Origin: Paracoccus shandongensis
Lineage (GTDB): Bacteria > Pseudomonadota > Alphaproteobacteria > Rhodobacterales > Rhodobacteraceae
Length of the DNA: 64,000 bases
Assembly (NCBI RefSeq): GCF_017315735.1
Contig: NZ_JAFLRK010000014.1
Location: forward strand, 1 to 64,000
Direction: 5' to 3'
Shown: piece by piece, positions 34,855 through 42,991 of the stretch
Position numbering within the stretch: the first letter of the stretch is position 1
How the letters are laid out: every line of letters begins with the position of its first letter
Made by a program: the position numbers and the translations under genes
The notes under the pieces: model-generated
What the model was told of the DNA's origin: nothing
What the model saw: only the letters and a program-made list of their open reading frames with translations
Database searches by the model: none

Positions 34855-35064
34855 ATGACCACCGGCATCGTCAAATGGTTCAATTCCGCCAAAGGCTTCG
34901 GCTTCATTCAGCCTGACAACGGCGGCCCGGACGCATTCGTCCACATCTCGGCCGTCGAACGTTCGGGCCTGGGCGAACTCGTCGAAGGCCAGAAGCTGTC
35001 CTACGACATGGAGCGCGACCGCAAGTCGGGCAAGATGTCGGCCAGCAACCTGCAGGCTGCATAA
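34855..35064 (+). CDS. Cold-shock protein (CspA family)
   Basis: A 69-residue CSD domain starts at ATG 34855; the in-frame extension to 34807 lacks conservation. RNP1 is KGFGFIQP and RNP2 is DAFVHISAV; the opening [10 protein letters not shown] and the closing SASNLQAA are typical. It binds single-stranded RNA and DNA and acts as an RNA chaperone. A strong terminator follows at 35127. Confidence 0.96.
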   Translation: MTTGIVKWFNSAKGFGFIQPDNGGPDAFVHISAVERSGLGELVEGQKLSYDMERDRKSGKMSASNLQAA

Positions 35065-35126
35065 GCAGGAGACGTGCCCTTGTCGGATGCGGAACAGATT
35101 TCTGCGGGGGGGGCATCTCGAAATCT

Positions 35127-35154
35127 GGGTCAGGCAACTTGCCTGGCCCTTTTT
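35127..35154 (+). terminator. Rho-independent terminator of the cold-shock gene
   Basis: GGGTCAGGCAA and TTGCCTGGCCC (35127-35149) form an 11-bp stem with one mismatch, directly followed by TTTTTG. It ends the csp transcript. Confidence 0.85.
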
Positions 35155-35180
35155 GTTGCCGCCCTTTTTGTCAGGACAGC

Positions 35181-35369
35181 ATGATGTCGCACCACAAGAC
35201 GCCGCGCGAGCAGGCTGAACGTCATTTCAGCAAGATCAGCTCACCCGCCACGGCGCGCGAGCGGGCGTTTGAAGAGCGAGACGCGATCAAGGCTGTCCAG
35301 GACGAGAAGACCAAAAGACTGCGCGAAGCCCGGCTTGCACGGGACGGGCAGAAGCCCAAGCGGCCATGA
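35181..35369 (+). CDS. Small charged protein
   Basis: The protein is 62 residues from ATG 35181 (MMSHHKTPREQAERHF), with AGGACAG upstream. It is almost entirely charged helix: SSPATARERAFEERDAIKAV, QDEKTKRLREARLARDGQKP. It resembles small coiled-coil proteins found near csp genes in Rhodobacterales; no domain named. It precedes the DUF6481-like gene. Confidence 0.65.
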   Translation: MMSHHKTPREQAERHFSKISSPATARERAFEERDAIKAVQDEKTKRLREARLARDGQKPKRP

Positions 35370-35438
35370 CCTCCCTGCCCTGCCGGGACATGCCAAGGCT
35401 GAACCGGCAATGACACACCCAACACCTGGAACAGAGAT

Positions 35439-35816
35439 TTGAGAACCATCAAGAAGACCGAACTTGCTGAACGTCGTGGCACGGCCACGGAAGCAAGAGC
35501 CGCCCTTCTTCAGGCCTACAGGGCTGCCCAGAAAGCCTCGCCTGAGCGCGAAGCCCGGCAGCAGGATCGCATCCGGATTGCCGAGGCGCGGGAAGCCCGC
35601 CAAACGGCGCGCGAACAGGCCAAGCGTGAGGAACAGGCTCGTCTGGACGCGGAAGCCCGCGAGCGTGAGGCTGCACTGGCCAAAGCAGCCACAGCTGAGG
35701 CCGACGCCCGCGAGCGCGCCGAGAACCAGAGAATCACCCGCGTTCTTGACGATGAAGCCATGCGCAAGGCCATGCGCGACCAGCGTTACGCGGCCCGCAA
35801 GGCACGGCGAGGCTGA
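35439..35816 (+). CDS. DUF6481-like charged coiled-coil protein
   Basis: The 125-residue protein starts at TTG 35439, the only start covering the conserved opening. It is a long Ala/Glu/Arg helix: ATEARAALLQAYRAAQKASP, AREARQTAREQAKREEQARL, and ends DQRYAARKARRG, the signature tail of DUF6481 proteins. The family often neighbours cold-shock genes in Alphaproteobacteria and may bind RNA or ribosomes; unproven. Confidence 0.75.
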   Translation: MRTIKKTELAERRGTATEARAALLQAYRAAQKASPEREARQQDRIRIAEAREARQTAREQAKREEQARLDAEAREREAALAKAATAEADARERAENQRITRVLDDEAMRKAMRDQRYAARKARRG

Positions 35817-35918
35817 TACGGGAAGCCGCGCCGATCAGGATGTCTGGTCAACTGCCCTGGCCCCGTCGTTCTGGACGGTCCTTCGTGGCCCGAGGGCAAT
35901 CAGGAAGCCCGCGGCACT

Positions 35919-36200
35919 TCAGTGACGAGGCCTCTCGCTCATCCGGGCGTAATCCCCTGGGGTCATGATCCGGCAGTTGAAGAGCCTGCCCTCGTCATCC
36001 AGATCGCAGATCCACCAGTGTCTTCGGGGAACAAGCGACACCTGGACCAGATGGCGACCCCGCTCGGAATATCGGATCCCGGTCCGAAAGCCACTCGCCT
36101 CCTCCGCGCTCTTGACAGCCCGGACCAGGCGTTCGTCCCTCAGTCGGACAGCCTCGCCGTGAGTGATCATGTGTTCCGCTCCGTCAGGTTCCGCCGGCAC
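35919..36200 (-). CDS. Small protein of unknown function
   Basis: A 93-residue frame on the minus strand; an inner ATG gives MITHGEAVRLRDERLVRAVK. The middle FRTGIRYSERGRHLVQVSLV and RRHWWICDLDDEGRLFNCRI look like alternating strands of a small beta protein. No family recognised. It stands alone between two gene-poor stretches. Confidence 0.5.
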   Translation of the reverse strand: MPAEPDGAEHMITHGEAVRLRDERLVRAVKSAEEASGFRTGIRYSERGRHLVQVSLVPRRHWWICDLDDEGRLFNCRIMTPGDYARMSERPRH

Positions 36201-36434
36201 GGGGGATTCAACTTCCGCGGGTCATTCCTGTTCCCTGGGCTGTGTTTTCTCTCCCGCCACAGGCAGATGGCGAAGATCATGAATTGGGACCGTGAGATCT
36301 CAGGAGGCCGTGCCTGCTGCTCCTTGGAAGGCGTGTGACCGACCTGGTCGCGGACCAGCCAACCCAGACCCCGGGTCATCTTCCTGTGGTGATTTGCATT
36401 GATGGGGCTGCCATGATCAGGTGAGCGCTCAGCC
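36201..36434. other. Short gene-free spacer
   Basis: About 230 bases with no recognised site or gene. Confidence 0.4.
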
Positions 36435-36614
36435 ATGAAAGGGCGTATCATGACGGAAACCGCAGAAGACCGGCAATCGGATGAGATTGTCGCCGCCCGC
36501 ATCAGGTTCGCATGCAACTCGATGGGCATGTCCGATGTGGAAGGCCAGGACATGGCGCGACGTGCAGTGGCGCTGCGGGCGAAGGCCCACCCCAGGAGGG
36601 ATCCCGATGACTAG
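36435..36614 (+). CDS. Small helical protein
   Basis: The protein is 59 residues from ATG 36435: MKGRIMTETAEDRQSDEIVA, ARIRFACNSMGMSDVEGQDM, ARRAVALRAKAHPRRDPDD. An inner ATG at 36450 is an alternative start. Composition is that of a real small protein. It shares seven bases with the start of the following broken gene, suggesting a two-gene unit. Function unknown. Confidence 0.5.
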   Translation: MKGRIMTETAEDRQSDEIVAARIRFACNSMGMSDVEGQDMARRAVALRAKAHPRRDPDD

Positions 36615-36784
36615 GAACACGGACCGGCACGTCCGCGAAGGGTATGGCACCCTGTTCGAGGCATCTTGCAGGTCTGCGCGGAGGCCGGGCTGACGGAGGA
36701 GGCCGCCATGGAGATTGCCGTGAGAACCGTGGAGATCGTGCAGGCGGGAAACATGACGCCCTGGCAAGACGATCACCCCTACTG
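36608..36784 (+). pseudogene. Frameshifted small protein gene
   Basis: ATG 36608 encodes MTRNTDRHVREGYGTLFE and then breaks. A one-base change of frame near 36660 restores ILQVCAEAGLTEEAAMEIAV, RTVEIVQAGNMTPWQDDHPY and a stop at 36784. The joined product of about 58 residues has continuous helical character, which supports a single disrupted gene or a sequencing error. Confidence 0.45.
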
Positions 36785-36921
36785 ATGGCTCAGCGATACG
36801 ATACGATACGAACGTGCGGCACATGGCAGGAGAAGCCTGGTAAGGGCCTGATGGTCATAGGCCGCAGCTGCCAGACAGAACACACCTCGGCCTGGAAGTG
36901 CGACGCTCCCGGCACCCTTTC

Positions 36922-37308
36922 CTACGAAAGCGCCTTTTTCAGCGCGGCCATCAAGCGGGCCTCGGTGACCGGCTTGCGGACATTCTCGACCCCTGCCAGG
37001 GCTTCATGATCGGCAAAGGTGGCGTTGTCATAGGCCGAGGAAAGCACGAAAGGGACCCCCAGGCCCCGCAGCCGCCGGGCGACCGGCTCCACCGGCTGGC
37101 CGCGCAGGTTGCCGTCAAGCACCGCGGCATCGGGGCGGGTGTCGTCCAGCAGGCGCAAGGCGCCTTCCACGGAGCCGACCGGACCCAGGACGGCATAGCC
37201 ATTGTCCTCGAGCATCATCTGCACATCCAGGGCGATCATCATCTCGTCCTCGACGACCAGCACGGATACGCAGTCGCCTGGGCGGCATGAAGCGGGCTTG
37301 TCAGACAT
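36922..37308 (-). CDS. Single-domain response regulator
   Basis: The protein is 128 residues from ATG 37308. Receiver motifs are VSVLVVEDEMMIALDVQMML (acid pocket), AAVLDGNLRG with the phosphoacceptor Asp, FVLSSAYD and NVRKPVTEARLMAAL with the Lys. The LDGNL form (Asp followed by Gly-Asn-Leu) is typical of receivers paired with HWE/HisKA_2 kinases. Lies 17 bases downstream of the kinase gene at 37326, surely one operon. Confidence 0.92.
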   Translation of the reverse strand: MSDKPASCRPGDCVSVLVVEDEMMIALDVQMMLEDNGYAVLGPVGSVEGALRLLDDTRPDAAVLDGNLRGQPVEPVARRLRGLGVPFVLSSAYDNATFADHEALAGVENVRKPVTEARLMAALKKALS

Positions 37309-37325
37309 CGGCCAACCGGGAAGCA

Positions 37326-38315
37326 CTACTGGGGAAAGGTCAGATCAGCCACCAAACCGTCTGGACGATAGCTCAGTTCCGCCCGGCCCCTGAGGTCGAC
37401 CTCGGTGGCAAACCGGATCAGGCGCGTGCCAAAGCCCGTGGTCTCGGGCGGCGAGGCTTCCGGTCCGCCGCTTTCCCGCCAGCGAAGATGCACATGGCGG
37501 TGGCCGTCCCTGTCCTCGGCAAGGCTCCAGGCGATGTCCAGCTGCCCGCCGGGAACCGACAAGGCGCCGTGCTTGATCGCATTGGTGGCCAGTTCGTGCA
37601 GGATCATCCCCAGGGACATGGCCTGCCTGGGCAGCAGGGCGATGGCCCCCTGCCCGTCCAGGGTGATGGCGCGCGTGTCCCCGAGCCAAGGCTGCATCAC
37701 CGCATGGACCAGCTGGGCCAGGTCGGCATCGGAGTGCTGGATCGAGACGGCCAGCGATCGGGCCAAGGCATCGAAGCGGCCCAGAAAGTCGTCGCGGTAT
37801 TCCTCGGCATTGCGCCCCTCGACCTCGGTCCGCCGCGCGATCGCCCGGGTCACCGCCAGAAGGTTCTTGATCCGGTGGCCCAGTTCCCCGATCAGGATGT
37901 CCTTGTCTGCCTCGGCCTGCTGACGCTCGGTGGCGTCCACGATGGTCAGAAGCAGGATGCGTTGGCCGCTGTCGGGATGGTTCAGGCGTTGGGCACTGAC
38001 CAGCATGGTGCGCGGGCCGATCTGGGGAAACGTGGCCCGCACCTCGTAGTCGATGACCGAGGTGCTTCTGGGGATCACCTGCTCCAGCAGAAGGCGCAAC
38101 TCGGGGATGTTCCATTGACCGTCGCCAAGATCGGCCAAGGCCGTCCCGATCGTCTCGTCCCGGCTGGTCGAGAAGGTCCCGTAAAAGGCCGGGTTGGCGG
38201 TCAGGACCCTGAACGCGTCATCCAGCACCACCAGCGGGTCGCGCAGCGTGTTGACGATGCTGACGGCCTGGACATGCGAGCCGCGCAGCACGCGGTAAAG
38301 TTCATCAAGATCCAT
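37326..38315 (-). CDS. PAS-HWE histidine kinase
   Basis: The protein is 329 residues from ATG 38315 with GGAGCAGCC upstream. An N-terminal PAS-like domain (VNTLRDPLVVLDDAFRVLTA, NPAFYGTF) leads to the HWE/HisKA_2 phosphoacceptor ILIGELGHRIKNLLAVTRAI, where His is the phosphorylated residue. The ATPase part has MILHELATNAIKHGALS (N box), LRWRESGGP with the family's W-x-E triad, and GFGTRLI. No membrane segments, so it is cytosolic. Cognate receiver is the next gene; a second HWE kinase is divergent 156 bases away. Confidence 0.92.
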   Translation of the reverse strand: MDLDELYRVLRGSHVQAVSIVNTLRDPLVVLDDAFRVLTANPAFYGTFSTSRDETIGTALADLGDGQWNIPELRLLLEQVIPRSTSVIDYEVRATFPQIGPRTMLVSAQRLNHPDSGQRILLLTIVDATERQQAEADKDILIGELGHRIKNLLAVTRAIARRTEVEGRNAEEYRDDFLGRFDALARSLAVSIQHSDADLAQLVHAVMQPWLGDTRAITLDGQGAIALLPRQAMSLGMILHELATNAIKHGALSVPGGQLDIAWSLAEDRDGHRHVHLRWRESGGPEASPPETTGFGTRLIRFATEVDLRGRAELSYRPDGLVADLTFPQ

Positions 38316-38470
38316 GGCTGCTCCAGCATCCACCTCAGGATGAGGCATAGTCGCTCAAAACCGTATTGAATAAAGATATCTCGGTGATGACGTGTGCGGC
38401 AACATGCTCTTGTCTTACGCTGTCGTTTTGGGCTTCGACTGCGGGTGCGCGCTTTCACTGGGATATCACC

Positions 38471-39487
38471 ATGTCGCTTCTGGACGAGAACCTGCAGCAG
38501 CACTTCGCGGCAATCGTCGAAGGCTCCAACGATGCGATCGTGGCCAAGGATCTGGGCAGCATCATCCTGAGTTGGAACCCCGCCGCAGAGCGCATGTTCG
38601 GCTACTCGGCCAATGAGGTGCTGGGGCGGTCCATCACCCTCATTATCCCCGAGGACCGGCAGCATGAGGAAGTCGACTTCATCAGCCGGTTGCGCCGGGG
38701 CGAGCGCATCCAGCACTTCGAGACGATCCGGCGCAAGAAGAACGGCCAGTTGTTTCCGATCTCAGTCAGCATCTCGCCGATCCGCAACAGGCATGGTCAG
38801 GTCATCGGCGCCTCCAAGATCGCCCGGGACATCACCGCCCAGCATCGTGCGGCCGAGCAGCAGCGTCTGCTTCTGTCGGAGATGAAGCATCGGGTCGGAA
38901 ACAGCTTCGCAATCGCCAGTGGCCTCCTGAACCTTTGCAGCCGGCAGACATCCACAGTCGAGGACCTGGTCACCCAGATGCGCGGACGCTTCCTGACCCT
39001 GGCTGCTGCCCATTCCCTGACGGCGCCGGGGGCACACGAGGAGAATGCCGCAATCTCCGAAAAGCGGTCCTTGCGCGGACTTCTCGAGGCGATCCTCGAG
39101 CCTTTCGCCGGCTCGCTGCCGGTCGACCTGGCCATCGAGGATATCCTGGTCGCCCGGGCTGCCGTCACGCCCCTGGCCCTGGTCTTCTACGAGCTTTGCA
39201 CGAACGCAGTCAAATACGGGGCGCTGTCCCGCGACACCGGTCGGCTGGCCATCAACACGGAGCGGCAAGGCAATCGGCTGATCATCCACTGGGACGAGAC
39301 CTTCGCCCCGGAGCATGCAGGGCCAGCCATGCCTGGGCAGGGCTTTGGCACCATCATGTGCGAACTGGCCCTGCAGGACCAGCTGGAGGGATCGTTTTCG
39401 CGGCAGTTCACGACCAGCGGCATGCATGCCATCCTGGACGTCAGCTCCGCGCGACTGTCCGCGGATCTTCCCGAGCCCCGCGTCTGA
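38471..39487 (+). CDS. PAS-HWE-type sensor histidine kinase
   Basis: The protein is 338 residues from ATG 38471. PAS domain: IVEGSNDAIVAKDLGSIILS, WNPAAERMFGYSANEVLGRS and ITLIIPEDR, with PISVSISPIRNRHGQVIGAS and KIARDITAQH. The dimerisation box is LLLSEMKHRVGNSFAIASGL with the phosphoacceptor His. ATPase features are LVFYELCTNAVKYGAL and GQGFGTIMCELAL. It is soluble. No receiver is directly adjacent, so it may share the receivers at 36922 or 28879. Confidence 0.9.
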   Translation: MSLLDENLQQHFAAIVEGSNDAIVAKDLGSIILSWNPAAERMFGYSANEVLGRSITLIIPEDRQHEEVDFISRLRRGERIQHFETIRRKKNGQLFPISVSISPIRNRHGQVIGASKIARDITAQHRAAEQQRLLLSEMKHRVGNSFAIASGLLNLCSRQTSTVEDLVTQMRGRFLTLAAAHSLTAPGAHEENAAISEKRSLRGLLEAILEPFAGSLPVDLAIEDILVARAAVTPLALVFYELCTNAVKYGALSRDTGRLAINTERQGNRLIIHWDETFAPEHAGPAMPGQGFGTIMCELALQDQLEGSFSRQFTTSGMHAILDVSSARLSADLPEPRV

Positions 39488-39812
39488 CCGATCCAAGCGC
39501 CTGTGGTGAGGAGGATGGAAAGAGGAGACGCCGGCGAGCGGAATGGCCAGTTGAGATGTCTTCCCCAGCCGAGTGAAGAGAACTCAGAAACCATCCCCCG
39601 TGCTGCTCGGCTGATGGAGGGATTATGCTGCAGATCGCGGCACCCGGCGGCGCTTTCTGCGCAACGGCCAGTGAAAGCTTCAGCATGGGCCGTTGAGATT
39701 TAGTTTTCGCTCGCAAATTTATGTAACATACTGCACACGTGCATAATTAATTATCTGTGTTTGTGTGCGTTTGATTATTTGCGCGTTGCCACGGACGCAT
39801 GCCTATTCAACG
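39488..39812. other. AT-rich transition into the partition array
   Basis: No gene. GC content drops sharply after 39700. GCACA and TGTGC motifs are present at 39733-39737 (within TGCACACGTGCA) and 39764-39768, the same motif as in the array and the parA promoter. Confidence 0.5.
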
Positions 39813-40665
39813 GAGCTTCTGGATATCTGCGAACGTCAGCGCGGTTGCGGTCCATGAACGTCTGACCCTCAACTGCAGTCGGTGCTCTGAACCTCGCGCA
39901 TGCTCAAGAACGATCAGTTTCCTGCCACCGCTTCCGTCAGCCACTCGCACAATCATGAGTCTACTCCCCTACGCAGATGTTTATTTGTGTATCTGCACAC
40001 TTCCTCAGTTACATGCGTGTTCATCCGAGCTTCTGGATATTTGCGAACATCAGCGCGGTTGTGGTCCAGGAACGTCTGACCCTCAACTGCGGTCGGCGCT
40101 CTTAACCGGCGCATGCTCAAGAACGATGAGCTTCCTGCCAACGCTTCCGTCAGCCACTTGCACAGCCGTGAGCATATTCCTCTGCTCAGACAATTGTTTG
40201 TGCGTCTGCACATTTCCTCAGTTGCACGAGTGTTCATCCGAGCTTCTGGATGTGTGCGAACAGCAGCGCGGCTGCGGCTTGGGAACGACTGACCTTCAAC
40301 TGCAGTCGGCCCTCTGAACCGGCGCATGCTCAAGAACGATAAGCTTCCTGCCAACGCTTCGGTCAGCCACTCGCACAGCCGTGAGCATATTCCTCTGCTG
40401 AGACAATTGTTTGTGCGTCTGCACACTACCTCAGTTGCACACGTGTTCATCCGAGCTTCTGGATGTGTGCGAACAGCAGCGCGGTTGCGGCTTGGGAACG
40501 ACTGACCTTCAACTGCAGTCGGCCCTCTGAACCGGCGCATACTCAAGAACGATAAGCTTCCTGCCAACGCTTCGGTCAGCCACTCGCACAGCCGTATTTA
40601 TACTTCTCTGCACAAATAATTTATTGTGTGTCTGCACACTTCCTCGATTGCACGCGTGCTCATTC
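39813..40665 (-). repeat. Tandem array of four 213-bp repeats next to the par operon
   Basis: The anchor GAGCTTCTGGAT recurs at 39813, 40027, 40240 and 40453, and as GAGCTTCTGAAT at 40666 inside the small DNA-binding gene. Spacings are 214, 213, 213 and 213. Each unit begins with a degenerate copy of roughly the last 75 bases of that gene and continues with non-coding sequence. Each period carries a dyad of the form TGTGY-rTCT-GCACA, at 39986-39999, 40199-40212, 40412-40425 and 40625-40638, again exactly 213 apart. Because 213 is divisible by three, long spurious frames run through the array. Likely a centromere-like partition site or incompatibility region. Confidence 0.88.
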
Positions 40666-40926
40666 GAGCTTCTGAATATCTGCGAACATCAGCGCAATTG
40701 AGCGCTCCAAAAACGTCTGCCGATCAATGTCTAGCTCAGCGCAGGCAATTCGGATCTTACGGTAAAGCTCGCCGTCGACCGTCACTGCAATGCGCCGGGC
40801 ATTTTCGCGTGGAGGAATCGGGGGACGGCCTGGGCCTTTCTTGGCGGCGGCGGAAGGCGGCGGGGCAGGGACCGGCACAGCATCAGCACCTATGTCCAGT
40901 GATAGATTGAGTGGCTGCTTTTTCAT
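40660..40926 (-). CDS. Small ribbon-helix-helix-type partition/DNA-binding protein
   Basis: The 88-residue protein starts MKKQPLNLSLDIGADAVPVP, passes through a Pro/Ala/Lys linker (PSAAAKKGPGRPPIPPR) and ends in a ribbon-helix-helix-like segment: ENARRIAVTVDGELYRKIRI, ACAELDIDRQTFLERSIALM, FADIQKLE. Size and position after a short ParA fit a type Ib ParB/ParG-like centromere-binding protein, which would also repress parA. The start overlaps the parA stop (ATGA). Its 3' end is the source of the downstream 213-bp repeats. Confidence 0.75.
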   Translation of the reverse strand: MKKQPLNLSLDIGADAVPVPAPPPSAAAKKGPGRPPIPPRENARRIAVTVDGELYRKIRIACAELDIDRQTFLERSIALMFADIQKLE

Positions 40927-41534
40927 GCCAGTTCCTTCGTTACATAGTCTACCAAAGCACGAACTTCCTCAGAAGCTGCTGCGTTACCAGTCTCTGCAGC
41001 TGTAAGGCCACGCGTGGCTGCTTCTCCATGCGCGACCCTGGCACCTATTAAAGCCGGTGCTACGCGGCCATGTGCAGCCAAGAGGCGCCCTACCTCATCC
41101 ACAATCCGGGCTCGGGTCGTCCGGGAAAGCACGAATATAAACTCGGCGCCAGCTTCTTTGATTTCGGCCACCGTTGGTCCGACGGCGTCCAAATCATCCT
41201 GCGAAGGATGAACCGGCACGAGCACTAGGTCAGCGGAGTGGAGGGCGATGCGGGTCGCCTCGTCCCGAGCGCCAGGAGTGTCAATGATCAGCCAGTCAAA
41301 TCCCTGTTCCCGAAGCGTATCCACCGCTTTAGCGATTTGGTCGGCGCGCGTCAGACCTGTCACAAGCTGCAGGTCATCAGCCTCGCGCCGCTGCCACCAT
41401 TTCGTTAGTGAACCTTGTGGATCTAAATCTAACATGGCGACTCGGCCCCGGCTGGTCATCTCCGCTGCAATCGAGCGTGCCAAAGTTGACTTGCCGGACC
41501 CCCCTTTTTGCGTTGCAAGCACGATCACGTGCAT
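40923..41534 (-). CDS. parA: ParA partition ATPase (short, type Ib)
   Basis: The 203-residue protein has the deviant Walker A MHVIVLATQKGGSGKSTLAR, the switch I region VAMLDLDPQGSLTKWW and Walker B FDWLIIDTPGARDE. There is no N-terminal helix-turn-helix, as in type Ib ParA. It polymerises or forms gradients on the nucleoid to move the plasmid. Upstream, TGTGC direct repeats at 16-bp multiples (41554-41622) form a likely autoregulatory operator. The ATG at 41534 is the natural start. Confidence 0.94.
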   Translation of the reverse strand: MHVIVLATQKGGSGKSTLARSIAAEMTSRGRVAMLDLDPQGSLTKWWQRREADDLQLVTGLTRADQIAKAVDTLREQGFDWLIIDTPGARDEATRIALHSADLVLVPVHPSQDDLDAVGPTVAEIKEAGAEFIFVLSRTTRARIVDEVGRLLAAHGRVAPALIGARVAHGEAATRGLTAAETGNAAASEEVRALVDYVTKELA

Positions 41535-41553
41535 GGCTGTTCACCTGTTCTTG

Positions 41554-41622
41554 TGTGCATTCAAATTTCCCCTCGTTTGTTTTTCTGTGCTTTTAACCAT
41601 ATGTGCAGTCTAAAACATGTGC
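41554..41622 (-). promoter_or_regulatory. Candidate par operator: TGTGC direct repeats
   Basis: TGTGC occurs at 41554, 41586, 41602 and 41618, spaced 32, 16 and 16 bases, between rep and parA. The same pentamer, as TGTGC/GCACA dyads, occurs once in each 213-bp repeat downstream of the operon. This suggests one protein, probably the small ribbon-helix-helix product, binds both places. Confidence 0.55.
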
Positions 41623-41637
41623 GGCCATTCTTGGTAG

Positions 41638-42480
41638 TTATACCCCGGGGCTTTCGATCAATGCTTCCGGCAGGGCAGGAGGGAACAACTCGGCTTGCTG
41701 TTCCTTCCGAGCCTCCCACTGCGTCTTCATTTCATCTACTGACTTCACCCACCAGCGAAGACGAACCTTTGTCACCTTTCGCCCCACGTGCTCGCAAGGT
41801 TCGATGGTGCAGGAGAAGGGGGCAAGCTTGACCACCTCGCTGATCGCGGGATCGATCGCCTTCTGTCGAAGATTGCCGAAACTAGGCAGCTTGCCCTCAG
41901 GCACGCCCAACAGATTTCGGAATGCGTCCACTTCGAAATCTTCGTGGAAGACATGGTGTAGCCGGACACGCCTCGACAGCGCTTCATAGAGCGCTAGCCC
42001 ATACTTGGTTCCAAATGCCTGCAGAGCAGCCAATTCAAGCTTTGCGAACACGACGCTTTCGCGGAGAAGGGGAGCGAGACGCTTGTCAAAGCTATAGGTC
42101 AGCATCCCGTGCCGCCGTTCGCTGTCGACCATGTCGTTACCGCCCAGTAACTGCACGCGAGTCGTTCGACCATCGATCCCCCGGACGATGACCACCGTTT
42201 TCATCAACGCCTCGATACTGTCGCTGATCCGTTCATTGCCCGCATGAGTGCCGCGCAGCTCTGACAGCGGAATGCAGAAGTCTCGTCCTTCGAAGCCCAT
42301 ATCCGGCCCGAAGGCATTGGCAAGCAAGCGATTATAGAGGCGACGTGCGGCCAACGATAAGCCTGTAGCACCTTGGATATCGATCAGTTCCGCAGGCTTG
42401 ATCATTTCACCGTCAAGGGGGCGGACTTCAAGGGTCCGGCGTCTATCGTAACTTTTAGGGTGATTTTCCGATTGATCCAT
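41638..42480 (-). CDS. Plasmid replication initiator protein (Rep_3/RepA type)
   Basis: The protein is 280 residues from ATG 42480 with GGGGCGG upstream. The central part shows the paired winged-helix pattern of iteron-binding initiators: TGLSLAARRLYNRLLANAFG, IPLSELRGTHAGNERISDSI, GMLTYSFDKRLAPLLRESVV, FGTKYGLALYEALSRRVRLH, VDAFRNLLGVPEGKLPSFGN. The last segments match Rep_3-type WH2 (LYE-LSRR, F-R-LLGVP-G-Y). Six iterons lie directly upstream of the gene, as expected for an origin that its own initiator binds. Transcribed in the same direction as parA. Confidence 0.88.
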   Translation of the reverse strand: MDQSENHPKSYDRRRTLEVRPLDGEMIKPAELIDIQGATGLSLAARRLYNRLLANAFGPDMGFEGRDFCIPLSELRGTHAGNERISDSIEALMKTVVIVRGIDGRTTRVQLLGGNDMVDSERRHGMLTYSFDKRLAPLLRESVVFAKLELAALQAFGTKYGLALYEALSRRVRLHHVFHEDFEVDAFRNLLGVPEGKLPSFGNLRQKAIDPAISEVVKLAPFSCTIEPCEHVGRKVTKVRLRWWVKSVDEMKTQWEARKEQQAELFPPALPEALIESPGV

Positions 42481-42548
42481 GCCCGTCCGCCCCAATTTTT
42501 TGGGCGATGATAGCTATTTTTGCGGTTCGGAGAACCCCTAGATGAGAA
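42481..42548. promoter_or_regulatory. rep promoter region
   Basis: Sixty-eight bases separate the rep start from the first iteron. They include CCCAATTTTTTGGG at 42491-42504, a 14-base palindrome that could be a Rep dimer operator for autorepression. Confidence 0.45.
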
Positions 42549-42719
42549 ATCACCCCATTGGTTACATTAGTCAAAGATCCGCCCGAACCCATATCACCCC
42601 GTTGGTTACAATATGCGGAACTCCCTCCGAACTAATATCACCCCATCGGTTACCGTGAATCACCCCGAAAGTTACCGCAAATCACCCCAGATGTTTTGAT
42701 AGATCACCCTATTGGTTAC
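42549..42719. repeat. Six iterons of the replication origin
   Basis: 17-bp units of consensus ATCACCCCRTTGGTTAC begin at 42549, 42593, 42637, 42659, 42681 and 42703. Spacings are 44, 44, 22, 22 and 22, exact multiples of two helical turns, so all sites face the same side of the DNA. Units 1, 2, 3 and 6 are close to consensus; unit 4 has GAAAGTTAC and unit 5 AGATGTTTT in the right half. They are the Rep binding sites of oriV. Confidence 0.9.
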
Positions 42720-42991
42720 CTTCGGGCTGATTTCCTTTTTGTTTTCAAAGTAATAGAGCTTCTGAAGAAGAAGAAAAAGAAGAAAGAAGATCCTGTCGCA
42801 AAGCAAGACGGCCTGTGGATAAATAGACATTAAAACCTGCCAATGCACTCCACCCAACGCACTGTAACGGTCAAGCTGCCGACCGCATAGCAGTAGCATG
42901 TGGTGCATCGGTGATCTTTGGGCAGCGGATTGGTTGTTGCCGGATCCCGAACCTCCACGACAGCACTTCGGAAGGCTTGCACGATAATTTC
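42720..42991. promoter_or_regulatory. Rest of oriV: purine-rich tract and DnaA box
   Basis: After the last iteron comes an AT- and purine-rich tract (GAAGAAGAAGAAAAAGAAG around 42763-42785), a plausible unwinding element. A perfect DnaA box TGTGGATAA lies at 42814-42822. IS481-type DNA begins at about 42997. Confidence 0.7.

Noticed and set aside
39799..40567. Repetitive proteins predicted on both strands of the 213-bp array
   Set aside because: The period is divisible by three, so any open register stays open. Units vary by substitutions with no codon bias, and one shift of a base exists between units 1 and 2.
39813..40665. CRISPR array
   Set aside because: Repeats are 213 bp, tandem without unique spacers, and there are no cas genes.
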